NCBI GenBank assembly: GCA_015057425.1
Contig: SVEL01000010.1
Span: forward strand, 1 to 64,000
Reading direction: 5' to 3'
Source: Lachnospiraceae bacterium
Lineage (GTDB): Bacteria > Bacillota > Clostridia > Lachnospirales > Lachnospiraceae
DNA length: 64,000 nt
Below are positions 1 through 8,795 of the stretch, piece by piece (position 1 is the first letter of the stretch; the number at the start of each line of letters is the position of its first letter). Under the pieces are notes generated by a model. The model was not told the DNA's origin. It saw only the letters and a list, made by a program, of their open reading frames with translations, and ran no database searches. The position numbers were made by a program, and so were the translations under genes.

Positions 1-2
1 CA

Positions 3-68
3 CATGGTTCTATTGGATATAAAACCCCTGACGAGTATGAGGCTGAATACTGGGATCAGTATGAATAA
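3..68 (+). mobile_element. C-terminal end of an IS3-type transposase (cut by window edge)
   Basis: An open frame runs in from the left edge and stops at 66-68. Its last 21 codons begin HGSIGYKTPDEYEAEYW, which resembles the extreme C-terminus of IS3/IS150-type integrase-core (DDE) transposases, where an H(S/G)xLGYxTPxE motif ends the protein. Only this tail is visible, so whether the element is intact cannot be judged. The following 60-70 bases (about 69-135) include tgtgtctactctattgactg, which looks like the right terminal inverted repeat of such an element, but its partner lies outside the window. The first gene of the agr-linked cluster ends at 159, so the element abuts that cluster. The family assignment is by remembered motif only. 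Confidence 0.6.
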
Positions 69-158
69 CATCTGGTCCCTCCTAAAAAACTATTAAAAAT
101 TGTGTCTACTCTATTGACTGTATTCCACTTCAAATTTTTTCCCACCTTATTGCTTAGT

Positions 159-1415
159 TCATATCTCTTTTATTTTTCTCTTAAAATACTTAAACTTTCC
201 GCCTGCTACATTCCCATTCTCGTCATACATCACCTCCTCAGGAAACATTTCATCTTCTATCCATAATGAATAATTACATTTTTTTAATTCCTCATCATAT
301 ATTCCATTGACAAACAACTTTTTCAGTTCTTCTACCGGTATGTAATCCTGTTCATCTTCATCTATTACAAGTTTTATTATGAAATCTGTATATGAGTTTT
401 GTTCTATCTGAAACTGTTTTATCAGTCCATCCATTTCATAATTTATGTTGTCTATGGCACGTATCAACGTGTAAACTGTCTTTTCCTCGCCACTTTCTGT
501 CTGTATAAGGTCATTTGTTCTTCCTGATGTAAGTCTGAGAATTGGTCTTTTACTTTCACATCCGCACTCACATTGCTCTATCTTTCCTATATCGCCTATC
601 CCATATCTTATCAGTGGCATTGCTGTATTTGTCTTTGTTGTTATATAAAGTTTACCTTCTCTGTCATCTGTTATGATATTTCCTGCCTTATCAAGAACCT
701 CAACATACACATTTGATGTCATAATGTGCATATTTCCATATGGACACTCATACGCTATAGAATTAAATTCATTGGCTCCATACTGGTTTGCTATCTTACA
801 GTCAAAAGTTTCTGTTATAAGCTTTCGAACTTCGTCACGTAATATTTCCCCTGTAAGCTCTATGTATTTTATGGAATCAAGCTTCGGCAGGTTGTACCTT
901 TTGACACATCTGCACAAAAGTATCGCCATACTTGGCTGCAAAAGCATCCATACCGGCTTATATTCCAACATCTCGAGATATATTGTTTTTAACCTTTCCA
1001 TACTAAGATTTGACTTGCTGTACCCTATCTGATTTCCCTGTATAATCCTGTCTTTATCGTTATTCCCGATTTCCATTATGGTAAAGAAAAAGCACATCTT
1101 ATCTTCCGGATTAATATCGTAATATTTTTTTCGCAGTATCCACAGTGGCATCATAGACTTGGCATAATCTGACTTCTTCCAGTATATCTCCATATATTTT
1201 CCTGTTGAACCCGACGTTCTGGTTCTTATTAACTTGTTACCATAGTAAAGTGGTATGGCGTATGCTGCTATTGCTTCGGCCTCCTGCTCTATTACCTCGT
1301 TCTTTTCTATAGTCGGGTAATCCTCCCATTTCATATCATCCCGCACACATCTCTTACGTATATACATTGGCACAGTATCATATGATTTCTTCGCAAAAGT
1401 ATTCAGTTTTTCCAT
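159..1415 (-). CDS. Adenylate-forming ligase (PaaK/CapK-like), probable partner of the adjacent ACP
   Basis: A 418-residue protein of the ANL superfamily, PaaK / coenzyme F390 synthetase branch. These enzymes activate a carboxylate as acyl-AMP and pass it to a thiol of CoA or a carrier protein. Visible motifs are the phosphate-binding TSGSTG at residues 67-72, a QYGANEF motif near 215 matching the A5 YG.xE core, and RYGIGD near 270 matching the A7 ribose-binding Asp. The length is close to PaaK (about 430). The ATG is preceded by GGAGGG at good spacing, 13 bp after the ACP gene, so the two are co-transcribed. The carrier protein next door makes it more likely that the acceptor is ACP than CoA; that is inference. 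The substrate is unknown. Four-cysteine residues around 284-290 (ECECGCES) may bind metal, as in some PaaK-like proteins. Confidence 0.8.
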   Translation of the reverse strand: MEKLNTFAKKSYDTVPMYIRKRCVRDDMKWEDYPTIEKNEVIEQEAEAIAAYAIPLYYGNKLIRTRTSGSTGKYMEIYWKKSDYAKSMMPLWILRKKYYDINPEDKMCFFFTIMEIGNNDKDRIIQGNQIGYSKSNLSMERLKTIYLEMLEYKPVWMLLQPSMAILLCRCVKRYNLPKLDSIKYIELTGEILRDEVRKLITETFDCKIANQYGANEFNSIAYECPYGNMHIMTSNVYVEVLDKAGNIITDDREGKLYITTKTNTAMPLIRYGIGDIGKIEQCECGCESKRPILRLTSGRTNDLIQTESGEEKTVYTLIRAIDNINYEMDGLIKQFQIEQNSYTDFIIKLVIDEDEQDYIPVEELKKLFVNGIYDEELKKCNYSLWIEDEMFPEEVMYDENGNVAGGKFKYFKRKIKEI

Positions 1416-1428
1416 TTTTCCCTCCGCA

Positions 1429-1674
1429 CTATGTAGTTTCTGTCAGCTTCAACACACATTCAAGCAGACTGTTATAGTTATCAAAACTATCTATCAAAAC
1501 ATCATCATCCATTGATATGTCAAACTTCTCTTCGATTTCTGCGATTAATTGCATAAGATTTAAAGAATCATATCCCAAATCATCTACAAGATTCTTTCCT
1601 TCTAAGCTTACTGTATCTGCATTTTTACCGGCAAACTCTCTTATCAATGAGTCTAATATTTCCTTTGTATTCAT
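1429..1674 (-). CDS. Acyl carrier protein
   Basis: An 81-residue acidic protein with the ACP core DLGYDSLNLMQL; Ser37 should carry 4'-phosphopantetheine. It fits the four-helix ACP family in length and in the EIEEKFDISMDDD segment after the Ser. The start is set at the ATG at 1674 (MNTKEIL), which has AAAGG seven bases upstream. A longer open frame extends to 1728, but it would translate across a probable regulatory motif and adds 18 basic residues absent from ACPs. It is a stand-alone carrier beside an adenylate-forming ligase and an agr locus, not in a fatty-acid synthesis cluster, so it probably serves a dedicated acylation pathway. The substrate is unknown. Confidence 0.9.
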   Translation of the reverse strand: MNTKEILDSLIREFAGKNADTVSLEGKNLVDDLGYDSLNLMQLIAEIEEKFDISMDDDVLIDSFDNYNSLLECVLKLTETT

Positions 1675-1696
1675 AATTGTACCTTTCTTTTGCAAA

Positions 1697-1724
1697 TTTG
1701 ACCTTAAATTACACTTTTTAGATC
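1697..1724 (-). promoter_or_regulatory. Possible LytTR (AgrA-type) tandem site before the ACP gene
   Basis: Read on the minus strand, GATCTAA and GGTCAAA start 21 bp apart, with gAG before the first copy and AAAAA after it, as in the better pair upstream of agrB at 2593-2620. Only one heptamer is a full match. The downstream copy lies just 22 bases before the ACP ATG, too close for a normal promoter in between, so this could be a weak or chance match. Confidence 0.35.
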
Positions 1725-1756
1725 TCAAATTTTATTATTTATACTCTAAAGCCACT

Positions 1757-1799
1757 AAAAGGATTGAGTCGCCATTTTACTGCCGGCTCAATCTCTTTT
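1757..1799 (-). terminator. Terminator or attenuator hairpin after agrD
   Basis: Arms 1757-1771 and 1785-1799 pair over about 14 bp (AAAAG.GATTGAG against CTCAATC.CTTTT) around a short loop. It sits 25 bases beyond the agrD stop and before the ACP gene. On the minus strand it ends in CCTTTTAG, a weak U-run, so partial read-through into ACP and the ligase is possible. Confidence 0.6.
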
Positions 1800-1823
1800 T
1801 AGCACTATTGACCGAATTATAGC

Positions 1824-1958
1824 CTACTCTTCTTCAGATTCAATAAGACATTCCGGTAATTCTGGTTCATAACATAAATATGTCGACATAGTATTTGCTC
1901 CCATTTCTGCTGTTAAAACAACAACATCACATAAAGCATTAATCAAATTATTGAACAC
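1824..1958 (-). CDS. agrD: AgrD-like autoinducing peptide precursor
   Basis: A 44-codon gene starting at GTG 1956-1958, with AAGGAGG eight bases upstream, overlapping the last 11 bp of agrB. The peptide has the three-part AgrD layout: an amphipathic N-terminus (MFNNLINALCDVVVL), a core (ANTMSTYLC, residues 21-29) and an acidic tail (YEPELPECLIESEEE). Lining the tail up with clostridial AgrD tails of the QPxxPxSL type puts Ser25 where the ring-forming Cys normally sits, giving a five-residue ring STYLC closed as a lactone. The alternative, Cys29 as nucleophile, would place the conserved EP..P tail inside the ring and is less likely. The adjacent AgrB keeps its catalytic residues. It is too short for usual gene calling. 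Peptide boundaries are inferred. Confidence 0.85.
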   Translation of the reverse strand: MFNNLINALCDVVVLTAEMGANTMSTYLCYEPELPECLIESEEE

Positions 1959-2535
1959 GCTTTTCACCTCCTTTTTCTGTTAATAATATACCCATTGCAA
2001 TAGATGCAATCGTTATAACTATATAATTCAAGAAATATGTAGGTTCAATAATAAAATACCCTATCATAAGTAATATAGCTAAGACATTTATCATTATTAA
2101 TGAATATTTCTTATTTTTCTTAATAACACTTTTACCTACATTGTGTTTTCTATTTTTTACAGGTGCGCTTATAGCTATAAATATTACATTTACCACCAAT
2201 ATACATAGCCATATCCAAATTGATAAATTTATTGTAGATAAAAGCTTTGTTAATAGCATAACTAAAAAATAGTTTGTTAGACTTACCGCAAAACACCTAC
2301 CAATAGTTTTAGCATGATAACCGCCACAAGTCACTTTCAACGGAATATATATCCCCAAATATAGTAATCCCATAAAAAAAGAGTCAAAAATACAAGACAT
2401 ACATATGATAAAAAATGCAGTTCCTATACTTGAAATAATTAGATACACACCATATTTATACACTTCAACAGGAATATTTTTCTTACTTTGTCTATTAAAT
2501 AAAAAAATAGCTATACTGTTACAAAGTTTGTCCAT
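1948..2535 (-). CDS. agrB: AgrB-type accessory gene regulator protease
   Basis: A 195-residue polytopic membrane protein of the AgrB family, which cuts the C-terminal tail from AgrD and cyclises the peptide. The signature CGGYHAKTIGRC is at residues 70-81; His74 and Cys81 correspond to the catalytic His77/Cys84 pair known from S. aureus AgrB. About five to six hydrophobic segments are visible. The start ATG has a GAGGAG-type site. agrD overlaps its end, so the protease and its substrate are translationally coupled. It has its own likely promoter with a tandem LytTR-like site at 2562-2620, and a terminator separates it from agrC, so agrBD and agrAC are separate transcripts. Confidence 0.93.
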   Translation of the reverse strand: MDKLCNSIAIFLFNRQSKKNIPVEVYKYGVYLIISSIGTAFFIICMSCIFDSFFMGLLYLGIYIPLKVTCGGYHAKTIGRCFAVSLTNYFLVMLLTKLLSTINLSIWIWLCILVVNVIFIAISAPVKNRKHNVGKSVIKKNKKYSLIMINVLAILLMIGYFIIEPTYFLNYIVITIASIAMGILLTEKGGEKRVQ

Positions 2536-2561
2536 TTCTTATTTCTCCTCTCTACATTCAT

Positions 2562-2620
2562 ATCATATCATTTTCTTTCCTTGTTTTGTAACTTTGACCC
2601 TAAAATGCGTTTTTTTGACC
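2562..2620 (-). promoter_or_regulatory. agrBD promoter with tandem 21-bp-spaced LytTR-like sites
   Basis: On the minus strand GGTCAAA occurs twice, starting at 2620 and 2599, exactly 21 bp (two helical turns) apart. LytTR response regulators such as AgrA bind direct repeats with this kind of phasing just upstream of a weak -35. A -35-like TTACAA follows, then an 18-base spacer and TATGAT at 2562-2567, about 25 bases before the agrB ATG. Assignment to the AgrA encoded here is inference from geometry and location. Confidence 0.6.
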
Positions 2621-2666
2621 TCGAAAATTTTTTCATGTTATTTTCATAGCTTTTCTACTGAAATAA

Positions 2667-2713
2667 AAACTCTCTTAAATGCTACTAATTAAAGTAACTA
2701 TTTAAGAGAGTTT
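2667..2713 (-). terminator. Rho-independent terminator after agrC
   Basis: Perfect 14-bp arms AAACTCTCTTAAAT (2667-2680) and its complement (2700-2713), followed on the minus strand by TTTTATTT. It ends the agrAC transcript, just upstream of the agrB promoter. Confidence 0.9.
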
Positions 2714-2719
2714 CTAATA

Positions 2720-4024
2720 CTAAAAATTCATTATTATATTCACTACAAATATTTGGTTTTCTGCGACGCATTCCATACTTCCATTGTATTTTTCGATTAC
2801 AGATTCCACACTTTTTAATCCCCATCCGTGATACAAAGAATCTTTTTTTGTAGTTTGATAATACCCATTTTTCTTCTTGGGTTTAACAATAAAATCATTT
2901 CTAAATTGAATAATCAACATTTGCTTTGATAATTTTATCTTTACTTCAATTTCTTTTTCTGCTGCTTCCAATGCATTGTCTAAAAGGTTTGCAAACACTG
3001 CGCATAAGTCTTTTTTTTCAATGCCGATATCCTGTGGTAGCATCTGCGTCTGAACTTTAAAAATTATACTCTTGTTTTCTGCTTGTTTTTGCTTATCTGA
3101 TAAAATTACATCTATTATATCTACTCCTGTATAGGTTATTTTTTTATAATGCTCAGAAAATTCGACGAGACTTTGTACATATTCTTTTATCTTTACCTTT
3201 TCGTCTCCGTCCAACATATAATTTATGGCATTAAGGTGATGTTTCATATCATGATACAATTTGGCATTAGATGTATAATACCGACTTACCGTATCATAAC
3301 TTTGCGCCAACAATTCATTTCTCGCTTCTACCACACGTAATTGATTTACCATTTCTCTATACTTAATCATAAAATACGGTATAACTATACATGCACCCAC
3401 AATACAAAGCATAAACACAATAACTATATCTATCTTATGAAAGAAATTTGTTAAAATCTGTGTTCCTAAGAACAAAAGCCCTACATAACTTATCACACAT
3501 ACAACAGACAGATACCTGCCTTCGTTTATATTTATGTTATTTTTCTTTATCAATATGTATGCCGTAAAAGCAATCAATAACCATATGAGACTCCCTAAAA
3601 ACAGCACACTTGCCCTTTCGAAGCCTGCTCCATAAGCTATTTTTTGAATCAGACTGTTTCCACCTATTTTTCCTACCATAAGCATTATACTTATGTCCTT
3701 GAGAAGTAAACCCAAGCCGTATGTACCAACCATAGCTACTGATAATATCAAATCACTTTTCCATATAATTATAACCACGACTATACTATATAACATCGCT
3801 GTAACAAATGTATATGGTGACGTCAAAGTCATTCTATTTAACAGCATTACTATTATAATATACAGAATCATTGGTACCCAAGGAATACAGCACTTTCCAA
3901 AAAATCCTTTTCCTCTCTGAAAATATGTTCTCCTTTCAAATAAAACTTCCATCAAAAAAAATATCCAAAAAGCTTCGTTAATTGTTCCGAGCACATTTAA
4001 GCTTCCGACTATCATACTCATCAT
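2720..4024 (-). CDS. agrC: AgrC-type sensor histidine kinase (GHKL, HPK10)
   Basis: A 434-residue kinase: six or seven hydrophobic segments fill residues 1-220, then a cytosolic GHKL-type kinase. Motifs are an H-box YHDMKHHLNAI (about 260), an N-box NLLDNALEAAE and a G-box GWGLKSVESVIEKYNG near the C-terminus. This is the AgrC/HPK10 architecture that senses cyclic peptides through its membrane domain. It follows agrA with a 4-bp overlap (ATGA type), so regulator and sensor are co-translated, and it ends at a strong terminator. The cognate signal is expected to be the peptide encoded at 1824-1958. Confidence 0.92.
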   Translation of the reverse strand: MMSMIVGSLNVLGTINEAFWIFFLMEVLFERRTYFQRGKGFFGKCCIPWVPMILYIIIVMLLNRMTLTSPYTFVTAMLYSIVVVIIIWKSDLILSVAMVGTYGLGLLLKDISIMLMVGKIGGNSLIQKIAYGAGFERASVLFLGSLIWLLIAFTAYILIKKNNININEGRYLSVVCVISYVGLLFLGTQILTNFFHKIDIVIVFMLCIVGACIVIPYFMIKYREMVNQLRVVEARNELLAQSYDTVSRYYTSNAKLYHDMKHHLNAINYMLDGDEKVKIKEYVQSLVEFSEHYKKITYTGVDIIDVILSDKQKQAENKSIIFKVQTQMLPQDIGIEKKDLCAVFANLLDNALEAAEKEIEVKIKLSKQMLIIQFRNDFIVKPKKKNGYYQTTKKDSLYHGWGLKSVESVIEKYNGSMECVAENQIFVVNIIMNF

Positions 4025-4746
4025 ATATTTTCTTCCTCCATTACATAATGCTGTAATCTTTCCAATGTTTCTCGTAAATATTCTCTGCCAAAAGACTGTT
4101 TCTCGCCATTGGACAAATACACATTATTTTTAGATATTTTCACAATATGATACAAATTACATATACATCCACGTGAAACCCACTGAAACCTGTCACCCGG
4201 CAATTCACGATATATCTCTCCTAATGTTTTTCGTATCTTTATATCTTGACCATTTATTTTTTTAATATATGTATACTTTCCATGATGCCAAATATATATA
4301 ATATCCTTTATTAAAACTTTTTCCATTCTTTGTTGATTTTTTACAACATATACTTGATCCGTCTGTTTACTTATGTAGTTTATAGCATCAGCTAATGCAT
4401 TAGGTAACATATCTGACATTCTACTCTTAGGAATAAATCTGTATGGTTGGACTTTAAAAGACTCGTAAACATACTTTTCATAAGATGTCACAAAAATAAC
4501 CAATGCATGTGGCATCCTCTGTTTTATCTCATATGTCAAGTCTATTCCACCTATTTCCGGCATTTCTATGTCAAGTAAAAAAATATCAAAGTTTTTTCTA
4601 TCTTCTATTTCGTACCAAAGTGAATTACCATTATCAAAAAGTCGTATTTCTGCTATATCATCCTTTTCTTTAAAATATTTTATAACTTCTTCATATACTT
4701 CTTTTCTTTCTCTTTCTGTATCATCACAAATAGCTATGCTAATCAT
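4021..4746 (-). CDS. agrA: AgrA-type LytTR response regulator
   Basis: A 241-residue regulator with an N-terminal receiver (phospho-acceptor Asp in FLLDIEMPEIGG, about residue 59) and a C-terminal LytTR DNA-binding domain from about 140 (IIYIWHHGKYTYIKK ... RFQWVSRGCICNL). It is first in a two-gene transcript with agrC, from a promoter with an extended -10 (TGGTATAAT, 4809-4817). LytTR proteins bind tandem repeats two turns apart, which is what lies upstream of agrBD. The order agrA-agrC, with agrBD as a separate downstream unit, differs from the staphylococcal agrBDCA operon. Confidence 0.93.
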   Translation of the reverse strand: MISIAICDDTERERKEVYEEVIKYFKEKDDIAEIRLFDNGNSLWYEIEDRKNFDIFLLDIEMPEIGGIDLTYEIKQRMPHALVIFVTSYEKYVYESFKVQPYRFIPKSRMSDMLPNALADAINYISKQTDQVYVVKNQQRMEKVLIKDIIYIWHHGKYTYIKKINGQDIKIRKTLGEIYRELPGDRFQWVSRGCICNLYHIVKISKNNVYLSNGEKQSFGREYLRETLERLQHYVMEEENI

Positions 4747-4808
4747 TGGTTATTTTCCTTTCAAATTTATTAGTTAACTTTATATCACATTTTTCACATT
4801 CTTAATTG

Positions 4809-4817
4809 ATTATACCA
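4809..4817 (-). promoter_or_regulatory. Extended -10 promoter of agrAC
   Basis: On the minus strand TGGTATAAT is an extended -10 (TGnTATAAT) about 63 bases before the agrA start. No convincing -35 is present, which is typical for extended -10 promoters. Confidence 0.6.
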
Positions 4818-4860
4818 TTTTTATGCAAAAATTACATCACAATATTGATATATATTAAAA

Positions 4861-4886
4861 AATGTAGCAGAAAAATCTGCTACATT
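4861..4886 (-). terminator. Terminator of the hrcA-grpE-dnaK-dnaJ operon
   Basis: AATGTAGCAG pairs with its complement around a 6-base loop and is followed by a T-run on both strands (ATTTTTT). It lies 18 bases after the dnaJ stop and upstream of the agrA promoter. Confidence 0.92.
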
Positions 4887-4903
4887 TTTTTCAATGCATC
4901 TAC

Positions 4904-6091
4904 CTACTTAAATATTCCTTTTTTCTTACCCTTAGACTTCGGACTTTCTTCTTTCTTTGCTGTTCCAGAACCATTCTGATTCTTATATTCAAGTCCCATC
5001 TTTCCGCCGATGGAAGCGTCAAATGCAAGAAGTGCTTCTCTCTGGTCTGCATTTAACTTTTCAGGCACCTGAACTACAAGGGTAACATACTGGTCACCTC
5101 TTATAGACTTATTTCTAAGAGATGGAACACCTTTGCTTCTAAGTCTTATCTTTGTATTGGTCTGTGTACCCGGCTTAATGTTAAATAACACATCTCCATC
5201 AACTGTTCTTATCTTAATGTCTCCGCCGAGAGCCGCTTCTGCAAAGGAAATAGGCTCTACTGAATAGATATTCACATCATCTCTCTGGAATACAGGATGA
5301 CTTGATACGGTTACTTCTACAAGAAGATCTCCTCTTGGTCCGCCATTTGTACCCGGCTCACCTTTGTCTCTTATACGGATACTCTGTCCGCTGTCTATAC
5401 CGGCCGGAACTACAACCTTAATAGTCTTTCTGCTTGCTATGTAGCCCGTTCCGCGACAATCAAGACATTTTTCCTTTATCATCTTACCGCTACCGCTACA
5501 TTCAGGACATGTCTGAACATTTCTCATAACCATACCGAATATGGTCTGCTGGGTGTATTCTATCTGACCACGGCCTCCACACTTAGTACATGTAACCGGT
5601 GATGTACCTGCCTTAGCACCGGAACCATGACATGATGTACATGTATCCTTAAGAGTTACATCTATCTCTTTCTCACAGCCAAATACTGCTTCTTCAAAGG
5701 TAATTCTTATACCTGTTCTGATATTCGGTCCCTTCATCGGAGCATTTGAATTTCTTCTTCTGTTACTGCTTCCGAATATATCACCAAACATATCACCAAA
5801 TATGTCACCCATATCAAAGCTGTTGAAGTCAAATCCTGCTCCGCCTGCACCACCTGCTCCGCCTGAAAATGCGGCGTGACCAAACTGGTCGTACTGACGT
5901 CTCTTTTCCGGATCACTTAATACACCATAAGCCTCCGAAGCTTCCTTAAACTTAGCTTCTGCTTCTGCATCACCAGGGTTAATATCCGGATGGTACTTCT
6001 TAGCTAAAACTCTATATGCTTTTTTCAATTCTGCGTCATCGGCACCCTTATCAACGCCTAAGACTTCATAATAATCTCTTTTATCTGCCAT
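4904..6091 (-). CDS. dnaJ: Chaperone DnaJ (Hsp40)
   Basis: A 395-residue class A J-protein that delivers unfolded clients to DnaK and stimulates its ATPase. The J domain (1-70) has the HPD motif in [12 protein letters not shown] Gly/Phe-rich stretch follows (about 74-115), then four zinc-binding repeats [24 protein letters not shown] and CLDCRGTG (about 150-225), and the C-terminal substrate-binding domains. A basic tail ([11 protein letters not shown]) ends the protein. It is last in the heat-shock operon, with AAGGTG before the ATG. In many clostridia prmA follows dnaJ; here the transcript ends and the agr locus begins. Confidence 0.98.
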   Translation of the reverse strand: MADKRDYYEVLGVDKGADDAELKKAYRVLAKKYHPDINPGDAEAEAKFKEASEAYGVLSDPEKRRQYDQFGHAAFSGGAGGAGGAGFDFNSFDMGDIFGDMFGDIFGSSNRRRNSNAPMKGPNIRTGIRITFEEAVFGCEKEIDVTLKDTCTSCHGSGAKAGTSPVTCTKCGGRGQIEYTQQTIFGMVMRNVQTCPECSGSGKMIKEKCLDCRGTGYIASRKTIKVVVPAGIDSGQSIRIRDKGEPGTNGGPRGDLLVEVTVSSHPVFQRDDVNIYSVEPISFAEAALGGDIKIRTVDGDVLFNIKPGTQTNTKIRLRSKGVPSLRNKSIRGDQYVTLVVQVPEKLNADQREALLAFDASIGGKMGLEYKNQNGSGTAKKEESPKSKGKKKGIFK

Positions 6092-6116
6092 TTTTGCACC
6101 TTTTTATACCAGATAA

Positions 6117-6142
6117 GGCTTTTGGCAAAAGTCCCAAAAGCC
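6117..6142 (-). other. Hairpin between dnaK and dnaJ
   Basis: GGCTTTTGG and CCAAAAGCC (9-bp perfect arms, 8-base loop) lie in the 99-bp dnaK-dnaJ spacer. No T-run follows on the minus strand, so it may be an mRNA stability or processing element that sets the DnaK:DnaJ ratio, not a terminator. Confidence 0.5.
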
Positions 6143-6190
6143 CTTCTGAATATTTAATTATATTTGTTATATCAGTCTATTTATTACAAA

Positions 6191-8065
<1,875 letters not shown>

Positions 8066-8144
8066 CTAAAAATTCATATATTTATTATTGATAGTTTCTT
8101 TTTTATTTAACAGACATAGTCTGTATCAAACATTAAATGTTGTA

Positions 8145-8780
8145 TTAATTGGCTACCTTTACCATACTATGACGTACAACGGTATCTCTATACATATATC
8201 CCTTCTGGAATTCTTCAGCTACTATATTTTCACCGAAGTTTTCGTCGTCTATATGCATTACTGCATTGTGAAGGTTTGGATCAAATTCCTTGCCGACTGC
8301 TTCAATCGGCTTTACTCCTGCATCTTCAAGAGTCTTAATCAACTGCTTATAAATCTTATCCATACCATCTACAAACGGAAGACTTCTGTCCTCTTCCGAA
8401 ACTGTCTGAAGACCTCTTTCAAAGTTATCAACTACCGGAAGAATCTTTTCAATGATATCCTTTGCTCCGATTTCATACATAGCGGCTTTTTCTTTGTCTG
8501 TACGCTTTCTGTAATTATCAAACTCTGCAAAGGTACGCTTATACTTATCAGTAAGCTCCTCTATCATCAGGTCCTTTTTGTCTTTCTTATCTTTTTTCTT
8601 AAGTTTCATATCGTCATCTTCTTCAGTAGTTTCATCGTCAGTCTCAACAGCTTCTGCAGACTCCACAGATTCTTCCGTTGTTTCCGCCTGTTGTTCAACT
8701 TCATCTTCAAAAGTCTCTGTTTCTACTGTTTCCTTTACATTTTCTTCTGTATTAACGTTCTCTTCTTTTTTCTTTGCCAC
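8145..8780 (-). CDS. grpE: Nucleotide exchange factor GrpE
   Basis: A 211-residue GrpE, which releases ADP from DnaK. The first 75 residues are Glu-rich and low in complexity. The long coiled-coil helix (KKDKKDLMIEELTDKYKRTFAEFDNYRKR) and C-terminal beta domain (ending YRDTVVRHSMVKVAN) are typical. The start is placed at GTG 8778-8780 (MAKKKEEN), which has AAGGTGG eight bases upstream. An in-frame GTG four codons earlier lies inside that ribosome site. It begins 15 bp after hrcA. Confidence 0.95.
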   Translation of the reverse strand: MAKKKEENVNTEENVKETVETETFEDEVEQQAETTEESVESAEAVETDDETTEEDDDMKLKKKDKKDKKDLMIEELTDKYKRTFAEFDNYRKRTDKEKAAMYEIGAKDIIEKILPVVDNFERGLQTVSEEDRSLPFVDGMDKIYKQLIKTLEDAGVKPIEAVGKEFDPNLHNAVMHIDDENFGENIVAEEFQKGYMYRDTVVRHSMVKVAN

Positions 8781-8795
8781 TCTTATCGCCACCTT

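Noticed and set aside
1675-1728. Longer start of the ACP gene at 1728
   Set aside because: It adds 18 basic residues foreign to ACPs and overlaps the repeat motif; the ATG at 1674 has AAAGG at good spacing.
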